From positions 19,480 through 83,479 of the forward strand of contig NZ_VVIP01000078.1 of the NCBI RefSeq assembly GCF_009650435.1: a stretch of DNA of 64,000 nucleotides. The letters run 5' to 3'. Under the pieces are notes generated by a model that did no database searches, was not told the DNA's origin, and saw nothing but the letters and a program-made list of their open reading frames with translations. Positions 36,272 through 44,727 of this stretch are shown one piece after another. The DNA comes from Foetidibacter luteolus. Lineage in GTDB: Bacteria > Bacteroidota > Bacteroidia > Chitinophagales > Chitinophagaceae. Both the position numbers and the translations under genes were made by a program. How positions within the stretch are numbered: position 1 is the first letter of the stretch; every line of letters begins with the position of its first letter.

Positions 36272-36437
36272 ATTTCCTTTTTTAACGGCGCAAAACTAAG
36301 GCAAAAAACTGTGCCAGTTTTAAGTTTGAAAATTGAAGCGGCAGCCTGGCCTCCCCGGATAGCGTATCGTAATACGGTCATTTGTATAAATATGTTTTGG
36401 GGCTATCACCGGCAGCAACATTTTGCAACAGCAGTAC

Positions 36438-36507
36438 CGGCTTTTCACTGCAACTCCGCCACAAGACCGTCCGCACATCACCCTCAGCGGGGTTTTCGTT
36501 TCAATCC
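36438..36507 (-). repeat. Family A structured repeat, divergent copy A6
   Basis: Minus-oriented and the least conserved copy: it retains GGATTGAAAC, CCCCGCTGAGGG, a GCGGAGTTGC segment and GAAAAGCCGG. It opens the repeat array that fills the 952-bp gap 36272-37223, in which I see no gene. Confidence 0.6.
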
Positions 36508-36551
36508 GGCAGCCATTAGGCGATAGGATTGCTATTGGGCTTTGCCTGGTA

Positions 36552-36692
36552 ATCATACATCACGCAGTTTCTCATCACCCCGTTTTACATATCGCACCTA
36601 CGGCGCTCTTTGCAAACCGGTTCTTTTCTTATCTACTAACATGACGCTTCTAAGAGGCTTTGGTTGTTCCATGTTCTTTTGTTCAACGTTCA
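36552..36692 (+). repeat. Repeat block D, copy 1
   Basis: About 140 bp shared with 60668-60806 in the same orientation. It contains two hairpin units, ATATCGCACCTACGGCGCTC and a GACGCTTCTAAGAGGCTTTG unit, each starting with an AACAT/ACAT tail. It ends in TTCTTTTGTTCAACGTT. Confidence 0.75.
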
Positions 36693-36694
36693 AT

Positions 36695-36927
36695 GGAAGC
36701 CTGAAAGGCTTTACTTACAATAGCCCCGATTGTAAACCGGGGTTACTTGCAATGTAGCAATCCAACCCTGCAAGGGTTGAACGCTTGTGTATATTCAACC
36801 CCTGCGGGGGTTGTTAAACTGTTACTTTTTTTGACCACGGGTTTCACCCGTGGCTATTGTTATTAATGCCCTTCGGGCAAACGGCAACCGATAATACAAC
36901 ATTACTTCTTCAAGACACCATATCAAC
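36695..36927 (+). repeat. Repeat block C, six-hairpin array, copy 1
   Basis: Six short palindromes in fixed order: AGCCTGAAAGGCT (36698), CCCCGATTGTAAACCGGGG (36724), CAACCCTGCAAGGGTTG (36763), CAACCCCTGCGGGGGTTG (36796), CCACGGGTTTCACCCGTGG (36835) and TGCCCTTCGGGCA (36867), closing with CAAGACACCATATCAAC. The whole block recurs inverted at 60113-60316 with the order kept. Confidence 0.85.
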
Positions 36928-37008
36928 AGTATGGCAACCAGCAACTGGTAAACTGTTTATGAGCTTCTGCACTTCATTATTCAAACAAATTATAAGCCTT
37001 TTAAACTT

Positions 37009-37152
37009 CAACAGACCGGCAACCTGCAACTGGTAACCGGTATCGGGCTGTCGGGTGAGGGATTGCAGCGGAAAGCCCACAGCCACGAGGAACGAGTGGC
37101 GAGGACTTGCAGCGGAAAGCCCGGCCCCTTGCGTAGCTTGGGGACACCCCCT
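37009..37152 (+). repeat. Repeat block B plus family A copy A7
   Basis: B (37009-37043) contains CAACAGACCGGCAACCTGCA and CTGGTAACCGG; it is joined to a family A copy (37051-37152). In A7 the inner arm is replaced by a different self-pairing sequence (GCCAC with GTGGC), the TTGCAGCGGAAAGCCC segment is duplicated, and the 3' hairpin is CCCC/GGGG. Confidence 0.85.
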
Positions 37153-37223
37153 AAAACTATTGGCATAAAATAAGTACCTGTAGTTCATTTGCCTGCATTT
37201 CTATACTTTCACGCACAATCTGT

Positions 37224-38489
37224 ATGGGAAAAGTTTTATACCACATATTCATTACCCTGTATCCGTTGCTGGCCAGGCTGGCCGCGTTGTTTAACAGCAA
37301 AGCCCGCAAATGGGTTACAGGCCGCAAGGATATTATGAATACAATAGCAGAAGCGGTTAAGCCTTTAGATGCGGGAACTGTATGGGTGCATTGCTCATCC
37401 CTGGGTGAATTTGAGCAGGGCCGCCCGCTGCTGGAGAAAATAAAAACGCTGCACCCCCAGTATAAAATTATACTTACCTTCTTCTCCCCTTCCGGCTACG
37501 AGGTGCAGAAAAAATACAGCAAGGCCGATTATATTTTTTACCTGCCTATGGATTCGCCGGCCAACGCCGCAAGGTTTTACGATATCATACGGCCATCGCT
37601 GGTGATATTTGTTAAGTACGAATTCTGGAACTACTTTTTAAAAGAAGCCCATAAAAGAAAAATACCCCTGCTGCTGGTGTCGGGCATTTTTAGAAAAAGC
37701 CAGCCTTTTTTTGCCTGGTATGGAGGTTTCTACAGGCAAATGCTGCAGTACTTCAGTTTTTTGTTTGTACAAAATGAAGCATCCCTGCAGTTGCTTGAAG
37801 GCATAGGCATTACGCATGCATCCATTAGTGGCGATACCCGTTTTGACCGTGTGCTTGAAATAGCAGCCACGCATAAAAACATAGATGGCATAGAAGATTT
37901 TTGCGAGGGCAAAACCGTAATTGTTGCCGGCAGTACCTGGACGGAAGACGACGAGGAGCTTGACCACTACGCCAATACGCACCGCGATTACCGCTTCATT
38001 ATAGCGCCGCACGATATAACCGAAGAGCGCCTGAAAGAGTGCGATGCCCTGTATAAGTATTCCATACGTTACTCCACCTACCTGCAGTTGCTGAAAAGCG
38101 GTATACCTACGCAGGAAGTAAATACGTTGATTATAGACAACATTGGCCTGCTTGGCTATTTATACCGTTATGGCAAGGTTTGCTTTGTTGGCGGTGGTTT
38201 TGGCGGCGATGGTGTGCACAACGTACTTGAACCGGCTGTGTACGGGCGGCCTGTATTATTCGGGCCCGTGTACGATAAATTTTTTGAAGCTGTTGAATTG
38301 CTTGACGCTGAAGGCGCTTTTACCGTGGAGGGCGCACTGGAACTGGAGAAGCAACTGGACATTTTGCTAAGTGATGCCACTGCTTATAAAAAAGCCTGCG
38401 GTAATGCAGGCAATTATGTAAAAAATAAATCAGGCGCTACCGCCACCATAGTTAATTATATTCAGGAAAAGCGCCTTCTTACCAATTGA
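37224..38489 (+). CDS. waaA: 3-deoxy-D-manno-octulosonic acid (Kdo) transferase
   Basis: 421-residue membrane-anchored glycosyltransferase that attaches Kdo to lipid A precursor. A short N-terminal hydrophobic segment (LYHIFITLYPLLARLAALF) is followed by two Rossmann-like domains of the GT-B fold. VWVHCSSLGEFEQGRPLLE carries the conserved catalytic-base Glu region; FVKYEFWNYFL, SGDTRFDRV, AGSTWTEDDE and GGGFGGDGVHNVLEPA (the C-terminal nucleotide-binding site) are all typical. Its last 28 bp overlap the convergent gene at 38462. Confidence 0.95.
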   Translation: MGKVLYHIFITLYPLLARLAALFNSKARKWVTGRKDIMNTIAEAVKPLDAGTVWVHCSSLGEFEQGRPLLEKIKTLHPQYKIILTFFSPSGYEVQKKYSKADYIFYLPMDSPANAARFYDIIRPSLVIFVKYEFWNYFLKEAHKRKIPLLLVSGIFRKSQPFFAWYGGFYRQMLQYFSFLFVQNEASLQLLEGIGITHASISGDTRFDRVLEIAATHKNIDGIEDFCEGKTVIVAGSTWTEDDEELDHYANTHRDYRFIIAPHDITEERLKECDALYKYSIRYSTYLQLLKSGIPTQEVNTLIIDNIGLLGYLYRYGKVCFVGGGFGGDGVHNVLEPAVYGRPVLFGPVYDKFFEAVELLDAEGAFTVEGALELEKQLDILLSDATAYKKACGNAGNYVKNKSGATATIVNYIQEKRLLTN

Positions 38490-39190
38490 TCGAATAGCCT
38501 TACCGAATCGCTGGAATCGTTCCAGCCAAGCTTTACTTTCAGTTCACGTTGAATCCAGTATTCCGCCTCGGCCAATATGTTAAACGAATTGATGGTTTTT
38601 ATGCTGCGTTCATACATGGTTTCATCGCCGCGAAAGAGGTCGTTTACAAACAGGTACCTGTCATTAATGCCGATGGCTTTTTTAAGGTCGCGGATGGGCG
38701 ATTCATTTAATACAGAAGCCAGTTCAATCTTCTCTACCCTAAGCCTTTCATTCAGGCTTTCTTCACGAACGGCCATTACTTCATTCAGTTCAAATACTTC
38801 TTTATCCTGGTGGGCCAGTGTGGGCACTTCTTTTACAGGATCAAACGCCCATGAATAGTAATCTTTTTGTTTAACTTCTTCTTCTTTTGCTGGTATGGCA
38901 GGGGCGGTTACTTCTTTTTTTACTTCTGCGGCGGCAACGGGCGGTGGTGGCTCTACGCTAATTTCGATAGGTTTAGAAGGCGGCGCTGGTACGGCTGAAT
39001 CTCCATTAACAGGCTTTTGAACGTTTACAGAGGGAAGGATAACAGCCACTTTTCTTGATTGAGATGCAGCCTTATCCTGTTGCTGAAGCTCTGCCAGCAA
39101 CATTTGAGCTGCAACCAGCAATTTGGATGGCTCTGCATGTTGGCCATGCAATTCATTTAACCGTTCTATTAATGCGCCCACTCTTTCCAT
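38462..39190 (-). CDS. Conserved-looking protein of unknown function
   Basis: 242 residues. The N-terminal ~45 residues are helical (MERVGALIERLNELHGQHAE), the middle (~50-125) is a Pro/Val/Glu/Lys-rich, probably disordered linker, and the C-terminal ~100 residues look folded and helical (IGINDRYLFVNDLFRGDETMYERSI). I have the impression that such proteins often lie near waaA/tdk in this family, but no function is known to me. The coding sequence overlaps the 3' end of waaA on the opposite strand by 28 bp, and it is divergent from tdk. Confidence 0.75.
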   Translation of the reverse strand: MERVGALIERLNELHGQHAEPSKLLVAAQMLLAELQQQDKAASQSRKVAVILPSVNVQKPVNGDSAVPAPPSKPIEISVEPPPPVAAAEVKKEVTAPAIPAKEEEVKQKDYYSWAFDPVKEVPTLAHQDKEVFELNEVMAVREESLNERLRVEKIELASVLNESPIRDLKKAIGINDRYLFVNDLFRGDETMYERSIKTINSFNILAEAEYWIQRELKVKLGWNDSSDSVRLFDQLVRRRFS

Positions 39191-39272
39191 GGGAAATAAT
39201 ACATTTGGGAGTTAGTAAGTAATCAGTTAAAGTTACAAAGGTTTTTCTGCACAAATATTAAGATTTAGAAAA

Positions 39273-39842
39273 ATGTTTATTGAGCCTAATATCAGTGGCG
39301 AACGCCGGGGATGGATTGAAGTTATCTGTGGTTCTATGTTCAGCGGTAAAACCGAAGAGCTTATCCGACGCCTTAAAAGGGCCCGCATCGCCAACCTTAA
39401 AACTGAGATTTTTAAACCAGCCATAGATACCCGTTACCACGAAACCAATGTGGTTAGCCACGACGCCAATATTATTCCATCCACGCCGGTTGAAAACTCG
39501 CAAACCATTCTTTTGCTGGCCCAGGAAGTGGAAGTAATCGGCATTGACGAGGCCCAGTTCTTTGACGCTGAAATTATTCATGTTTGTGAAATTTTAGCTT
39601 TGAGAGGAATAAGGGTGATCGTTGCCGGACTTGATATGGATTTTAAAGGCAAACCCTTTGGGCCAATGCCTCAACTGTTGGCAATTGCTGACTTTATTAC
39701 CAAACTGCATGCCATTTGTGTAAAGTGTGGCAATATAGCCAGCATTTCTTACCGCAAACAAATGCAGGAAGGGCTGGTGGTTTTAGGCGAAAAAGACATG
39801 TATGAACCCCGGTGCAGAAAATGTTACCACGATAAAATATAG
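39273..39842 (+). CDS. tdk: Thymidine kinase
   Basis: 189-residue type II (zinc-containing) thymidine kinase of the nucleotide salvage pathway. P-loop GSMFSGKTEELIRRL at ~20-34, Walker B-like VIGIDEAQFFD, then GLDMDFKGKPFGPMPQLL; the zinc finger cysteines are in CVKCGNIA and CRKCYHD. Length is typical. Single gene, divergent from the unknown protein at 38462. Confidence 0.97.
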   Translation: MFIEPNISGERRGWIEVICGSMFSGKTEELIRRLKRARIANLKTEIFKPAIDTRYHETNVVSHDANIIPSTPVENSQTILLLAQEVEVIGIDEAQFFDAEIIHVCEILALRGIRVIVAGLDMDFKGKPFGPMPQLLAIADFITKLHAICVKCGNIASISYRKQMQEGLVVLGEKDMYEPRCRKCYHDKI

Positions 39843-39870
39843 GGGAAGCGGGTGAGGGGTAAAAAATTAA

Positions 39871-40108
39871 GTACGAGATACGAAGTACGAAGTACTTAAT
39901 TTAAACAGGTCTTTTCTTTGCTAACAGTATATTTTCGCATTTTCACATAAAATGGTGCATGCAAATAAAAGTACGAGATACGAAGTACGAAGTACTTGAA
40001 TTAAACAGCCCTTTTCTTTGCCGACAGCATCTTTTCACTACTATTCGCACTTTCACATAAAACGGTGCATGCAAATAAAAGTACTTCGTACTTCACCCTT
40101 CGTACTTT
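39871..40108 (+). repeat. Two ~100-bp tandem copies plus inverted TACGAAG cap
   Basis: Units at about 39871-39969 and 39971-40080 share AGTACGAGATACGAAGTACG at the start, CTTTTCTTTGC in the middle and TTTCACATAAAA.GGTGCATGC near the end. A third, inverted partial copy of the TACGAAGTAC motif follows at 40080-40108. Together with copy A8 this fills most of the 537-bp gap 39843-40379, where I see no gene. Confidence 0.85.
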
Positions 40109-40111
40109 GTT

Positions 40112-40226
40112 TTGGGGGTGCCCCCAAGCTGCGCAAGGGGTCGGGCTTTCCGCTATTACTCCGCCACAGGAGCTGGGCTGCGACGGCTTCAGCGGGGTAA
40201 CCGCTTCAATCCCTCACCCGAAAGTG
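40112..40226 (-). repeat. Family A structured repeat, copy A8
   Basis: Full-length minus-oriented copy: TTCGGGTGAGGGATTGAAGC, a variable inner part, GCGGAGTAATAGCGGAAAGC, CCGACCCC, a CCCC-TTGCGCAGCTT-GGGG hairpin and GGCACCCCCA. The 3' half is nearly identical to A10. Confidence 0.85.
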
Positions 40227-40379
40227 TAACAGGCTGCTTCCTTTGCAGGCAGGTTCTCCTGTTGCTGACACGGAACATTAAACAAAAGAACTTTGAACAT
40301 AGTTCCCGTGGCTTTATTAAAAATTAGCCTGTGCCTACCCAACCGGTTTGACTGTTTTCAGTTACCTTGCCTGTTTACA

Positions 40380-42581
40380 ATGGCCCCGGTAAAACCACCT
40401 GCTTTGAAACACCTTATTGCCGTTTGCATCTTTTCGCTTGCTGTAGTTGTATTGCCTGCGCAAAAAAAGAACGCCGCTTTTGAGATGAACATACACCGTT
40501 CCACATCGGCCATCAGTATTGACGGCAACGCAAACGAACCAGCATGGCAAACAGCATCAACCGTATCAGACTTTTACATGATACTGCCCATGGATACCAG
40601 TAAAGCGCAGGTACGTACAGATGTAAGCATGACTTACGACAGCACCAACCTGTATATGCTGGTTACCTGCTTTAATGTAGGCAAAGGCCCGCTGATGGTA
40701 GAATCTCTGCGCCGCGATTTTAACTTTGGCAAGAATGATAACTTCCTCGTTTTTATAGACCCTTTTGAAGACCAGACTACGGGCTTTTCCTTTGGCGCCA
40801 ATGCTTTTGGCGCCCAGTGGGATGGCACTATGTACGAAGGCGGCAAGGTTGACCTTAACTGGGACAATAAGTGGGTATCTGCCGTAAAAAATTACAGCGA
40901 CAGGTGGGTATTTGAGGCAGCGATACCCTTTAAAACCATCCGCTACAAAAAAAATGCTACCCGCTGGGGCATTAACTTTAGCCGTAACGATTTAAAGACA
41001 ACCGAAAAATCAAGCTGGGCGCCTGTGCCAAGGCAGTTTCCTTCGGCAGCGCTTGCTTATACCGGCACCCTTGTTTGGGATGAACCGCCGCCTGCGCCGC
41101 GTTCCAACATTTCAGTTATACCTTACGTATTGGCCAGCGCCGCCAAAAACTACAACACCGGGGCCAAAACAAATACCAATACAGATGTGGGTGTCGATGC
41201 CAAGATATCCCTGGGCTCTGCGTTGAACTTAGACCTTACGGTTAACCCGGATTTCTCACAGGTGGAAGTTGATAAGCAGGTAACCAACCTCAGCCGCTTT
41301 GAGCTGTTCTTCCCCGAACGGCGGCAGTTCTTTTTAGAAAACGGCGACCTGTTTGCCAATTTTGGCTATGCGGATATACGGCCCTTTTTCTCACGCCGTA
41401 TCGGCCTTACCGCGCCCATTAATGCCGGCGCCAGGCTTAGCGGCAAGCTGGATAAAAACTGGCGCATCGGGCTAATGGACATGCGTACAGGCAGCGTTGG
41501 GGAGACGGCGCTGCCGGCACAAAACTTCGCTGTGCTTTCGCTACAGCGCAAACTGTTTAAACGCTCTAATATTGGGTTTATTTACGTTGATAAATCATCC
41601 ATCAATTATCATCCTTCCGCACAGGACAGTGCCAAGGGCGTTTATTCAGCTTACAACCGTAACCTGGGGCTTGAGTATAACCTTGCCTCATCCAACAACC
41701 TTTGGAATGGCAAAGCTTTATTCCTGAAATCTTTTAACCCGTTTGCAACAACGGGTACCGTTACACATGCGGCCCACCTGCAATACAGCAGCCGCCGCTG
41801 GCTGGTAATGGGCCAATACCAGTATGTAGGCAAAAACTACAATGCAGAAGCAGGCTATGTGCCGCGCCGTGGATACATTAAACTAAACCCGCAGGTAGCT
41901 TATTTTATGTTCCCCAAAGGCGGCCCCATTCTTAGCCATGGACCGCAATACCTGGCCAACTGGTACTACAACACCAGCTTTCGCTCTACTGATCACCAGA
42001 ACACACTGTCTTACCTGGTTACCTTTCGCCGCAAAAACACACTTAATGTACTGGCCCAGCACGATTTTGTGCAACTGCTTAACCCGTTTGACCCTACCAA
42101 TTCCGGCAAGGATTCTTTGCTTACCGGCAGCAGGCATTCCTTCAATACCATCGGCTTTGATTACATAAGCGAACCGCAACAACTGCTTACCTACGCCGCA
42201 GGCATGCGCTACGGCGGCTATTATGCTGATGGCTGGCTGTTTACCAGTACCGCTGAAGTGGGCTACCGTTTTCAGCCATTTGTAAACATTACCATGAATG
42301 CCAGCTACAACCGCCTGGCCTTACCGCAGCCCTGGAACAAAAGAGAATTCTGGCTGGTTGGCCCCCGCATTGATGTAACTTTTACCAATAAAATTTTCTT
42401 TACCACTTACGTGCAGTACAACCAGCAGCAGGATAATATCAACATTAACACCCGCTTTCAATGGCGTTACAAACCAGCGTCTGACCTGTTTCTTGTGTAC
42501 ACGGACAACTATTTTCCCGCGCCTGTCGCGGTTAAAACCCGTGCCTTTGTGCTAAAGTTTAACTACTGGTGGAATATTTGA
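40380..42581 (+). CDS. DUF5916 outer-membrane protein with CBM9-like N-terminus
   Basis: 733 residues. The frame is open from a TTG at 40293, but the ATG at 40380 puts a signal peptide (LIAVCIFSLAVVVLPAQ) near the N-terminus and is preferred. Residues ~35-230 resemble the carbohydrate-binding family 9 domain (ISIDGNANEPAWQTA, VRTDVSMTYDSTNLYML). The rest is the DUF5916 beta-barrel-like region with NPDFSQVEVDKQV, FELFFPERRQFFLENGDLF and a barrel-type C-terminus. The family is frequent in Bacteroidota; its role is not established. It stands alone between repeat regions. Confidence 0.87.
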   Translation: MAPVKPPALKHLIAVCIFSLAVVVLPAQKKNAAFEMNIHRSTSAISIDGNANEPAWQTASTVSDFYMILPMDTSKAQVRTDVSMTYDSTNLYMLVTCFNVGKGPLMVESLRRDFNFGKNDNFLVFIDPFEDQTTGFSFGANAFGAQWDGTMYEGGKVDLNWDNKWVSAVKNYSDRWVFEAAIPFKTIRYKKNATRWGINFSRNDLKTTEKSSWAPVPRQFPSAALAYTGTLVWDEPPPAPRSNISVIPYVLASAAKNYNTGAKTNTNTDVGVDAKISLGSALNLDLTVNPDFSQVEVDKQVTNLSRFELFFPERRQFFLENGDLFANFGYADIRPFFSRRIGLTAPINAGARLSGKLDKNWRIGLMDMRTGSVGETALPAQNFAVLSLQRKLFKRSNIGFIYVDKSSINYHPSAQDSAKGVYSAYNRNLGLEYNLASSNNLWNGKALFLKSFNPFATTGTVTHAAHLQYSSRRWLVMGQYQYVGKNYNAEAGYVPRRGYIKLNPQVAYFMFPKGGPILSHGPQYLANWYYNTSFRSTDHQNTLSYLVTFRRKNTLNVLAQHDFVQLLNPFDPTNSGKDSLLTGSRHSFNTIGFDYISEPQQLLTYAAGMRYGGYYADGWLFTSTAEVGYRFQPFVNITMNASYNRLALPQPWNKREFWLVGPRIDVTFTNKIFFTTYVQYNQQQDNININTRFQWRYKPASDLFLVYTDNYFPAPVAVKTRAFVLKFNYWWNI

Positions 42582-42590
42582 GAAGTGTGT

Positions 42591-42646
42591 TAAGTACGAA
42601 GTACTTGTGATATGTTAGATGTTTGATGTGGGATGTACGATGTAGT
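42591..42646 (+). repeat. Low-complexity TACGAAG and GATGT units
   Basis: AAGTACGAAGTACTTG recalls the 39871 repeats, and the following GATGTTTGATG/GATGTACGATGTA run recalls 3625-3654. It starts the 437-bp gap 42582-43018, which contains only repeats. Confidence 0.5.
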
Positions 42647-42657
42647 TGAGCAGGTAT

Positions 42658-42888
42658 GCCTGTCTCTGCCGCCTTTGGCGCCAGAGACATTAACCAGGCA
42701 ACGTACCGGTACTATTCTCTATTATTTTCAAACAAACAAATCTTGCACCTACACCTTAAAACAGGTTAGCCTGCTGATGTATGTCTCTGGCACTGCGTGG
42801 CAGAGACGGATGCTCCGTAACTCGTACTTACGAAATGAGGTTACAACGGCTGCTATCTTTCCCCAGGTGCGTGTCTCCACGCACATGC
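42658..42888. repeat. Cluster of three TGTCTCTG palindromes
   Basis: Palindromes at ~42660-42687 (GTCTCTGCCG.. to GCGCCAGAGAC), ~42784-42811 (TGTCTCTGGCACTGCG to TGGCAGAGAC) and ~42868-42885 (GTGCGTGTCTCCACGCAC). They share the GTCTC/GAGAC core with different loops, like a dispersed REP-type hairpin. Confidence 0.7.
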
Positions 42889-42894
42889 CTATCC

Positions 42895-42975
42895 GGGGCT
42901 GAAAAGATGCCACGAAAAACCAGGCGATGAAAGGATTGCGACGCAACGATGCCCGCCATGAAATACTGTAGCTGG
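42895..42975 (+). repeat. Family E repeat copy
   Basis: GGGGCTGAAAAGATGCCACG, CCAGGCGATGAAAGGATTGC and GACGCAAC, closely matching 8605-8685 over about 80 bp. Confidence 0.75.
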
Positions 42976-43018
42976 TATCTAAAAGAAAAGGATTGTAATG
43001 TAAACGGTTGGGGTAAAG

Positions 43019-44122
43019 TTATTTGCTCCACTCAAAGAAAAAAGTGCTGCCTTCGCCATAATTGGATTCTACCCATATTTTGCCGCCCTGCTCTTCTACC
43101 AGCATTTTTAGGATATTAAGACCAATGCCGGTAGCAGATTCCCTTGTGGGCTGGTTGTTGGTTACATGAAAAAGTTTGAAGATGCTGTCCTGGTCTTTTT
43201 CGGGAATGCCGGCGCCATTGTCTTTTACATAGAACTCGTGAAAGGAAGGCCTGTCGTTATAACCTACCTGTATATGGCCCTGGGCTTTGTTGTTGTATTT
43301 AATGGCATTGCCCAGCAGGTTTTGGAACACCTGCTGCAGTTTTAATTTTCGGGTATATATAACCGGCAGGTCATCGTTAACAGATATGGTAATATGTTTT
43401 GGCGGAAATAGCAGGTAAGCCGTTTGTAATACCAGTTCCTGCACATCCACCTCTTCAATAGTTTGCTGAGACATGCTTTTGCGGGAGTAATCCAGTATAG
43501 AACCTATCATGCCGGAAAGATGCAGGGACGCCTGGGACAGCATCTCTATTTTTGACTGCAGTTCGTTATCTTTTAAAATGCGGTGGTCTTCTTCCAGCAG
43601 CGAGAGCATGGTAATAATGGAAGACAGGGGCGACTTAATGTCATGCGAAACGATGTAAACAAAACGCTCAAGTTGCTTGTTTACTTTTTCTACTTCATTA
43701 ACCGTATGTTTTAGCTCGCCCTGGTAAAAATAGAGGCGCTCAAATACGTTTACTTTGGCTTTGGTAACATTTATATCAAGTGGCTTTTGCAGGTAGTCAA
43801 CCGCTCCGTATTCAAACCCTTTAAGCACATACTGTTCTTCTTTATTGATTGCCGTTACGAATATGATGGAGATATCGCGGGTTTTGGAATTTGACTTCAG
43901 CAGTTTGGCCACTTCGAAACCGTCCATATCCGGCATCTGCACATCCAGCATGATAAGGCCGATGTTTTCGTGCTTCAGCACCAGTTTTAAAGCTTCGTTG
44001 CCGGAGCGGGCTTTTAAAAAAATTCGGTTTTCCTGGTTCAAAATTTCTTCCAGCGATACCAGGTTCTCTTCTCTGTCATCAACCAGCAACACTGTAAACT
44101 CTTTATTTGCCGAGGTTAGCAT
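43019..44122 (-). CDS. Receiver-histidine kinase (response regulator/HK hybrid)
   Basis: 367 residues: an N-terminal receiver domain (~10-125; DD at 15-16, phospho-acceptor D60 in IMLDVQMPDMDG, K113 in LQKPLD), a short coiled linker, a HisKA domain with H160 in VSHDIKSPLSS, and an HATPase domain with the N box NLLGNAIKYN, G1 DNGAGIPEK and G2 GIGLNILK. There is no transmembrane segment, so it is cytoplasmic and receives its signal through the receiver. It is the last gene of a four-gene operon (hybrid kinase, cheR, cheB, this), 12 bp downstream of cheB. Confidence 0.94.
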   Translation of the reverse strand: MLTSANKEFTVLLVDDREENLVSLEEILNQENRIFLKARSGNEALKLVLKHENIGLIMLDVQMPDMDGFEVAKLLKSNSKTRDISIIFVTAINKEEQYVLKGFEYGAVDYLQKPLDINVTKAKVNVFERLYFYQGELKHTVNEVEKVNKQLERFVYIVSHDIKSPLSSIITMLSLLEEDHRILKDNELQSKIEMLSQASLHLSGMIGSILDYSRKSMSQQTIEEVDVQELVLQTAYLLFPPKHITISVNDDLPVIYTRKLKLQQVFQNLLGNAIKYNNKAQGHIQVGYNDRPSFHEFYVKDNGAGIPEKDQDSIFKLFHVTNNQPTRESATGIGLNILKMLVEEQGGKIWVESNYGEGSTFFFEWSK

Positions 44123-44134
44123 ATTTATATTGGA

Positions 44135-44722
44135 TTAGATTTTAGCTGAAAGCCCGTTTAAAACTACTGCAATCTTTTCAGGTGATAAAATGAGCGCCTT
44201 TGTATTTATGTTAAGCGCCGCCTGCGGCATTGTGGCATACTCGCAGGTAGCGGGGCTTTGAACAATAGCGGTGCCTCCATGCCTGCTTACCGAAAGCAGC
44301 CCCGATGCACCATCGCTGTTAGCGCCACTTAACAGCACGCCTGTTACATTTTCCTGGTAAACAGAAGCCACGCTTTGCATGGTAATGTTTATGGAGGGCC
44401 TGCTGTAGTCCACCAGTTCCGAATAATCAAGCCCAAAGCAGCCATTTTCTTCCACCAGCAGGTGGTAGTTCCTGGGTGCGAGGTAAATGTAACCGGGTTG
44501 TATGTTTTCTTTGTCTTCCGGCTCTTTTATCTTATCCCGCCCCAGGGCCATTGACAGCAGTTTATCAATCTCACTTTCCACATTACGCAGCCTGTGCAAT
44601 ACAATAATGATGGGAATAGAAAACCCGGGGCTCAGCCTTTTCAGCACACTTACCAAAGGAGTATAGCTGCCCGCCGACCCCCCCATCACCACAATATGCC
44701 CGCTGTTAACTTCTTCGCCCAT
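44135..44722 (-). CDS. cheB: CheB-type methylesterase domain protein, no receiver
   Basis: 195-residue CheB catalytic domain without the N-terminal receiver found in chemotaxis CheB. The catalytic triad is visible as Ser in VMGGSAGSYTPL, His in IIIVLHRLRN and Asp in LLSGANSDGASG. Canonical substrates are methylated glutamates on chemoreceptors, but no receptor gene is in the window; CheB/CheR-like pairs next to hybrid kinases are known in several phyla with unclear targets. It lies 5 bp downstream of cheR and 12 bp upstream of the receiver-kinase. Confidence 0.9.
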   Translation of the reverse strand: MGEEVNSGHIVVMGGSAGSYTPLVSVLKRLSPGFSIPIIIVLHRLRNVESEIDKLLSMALGRDKIKEPEDKENIQPGYIYLAPRNYHLLVEENGCFGLDYSELVDYSRPSINITMQSVASVYQENVTGVLLSGANSDGASGLLSVSRHGGTAIVQSPATCEYATMPQAALNINTKALILSPEKIAVVLNGLSAKI

Positions 44723-44727
44723 GCTTT

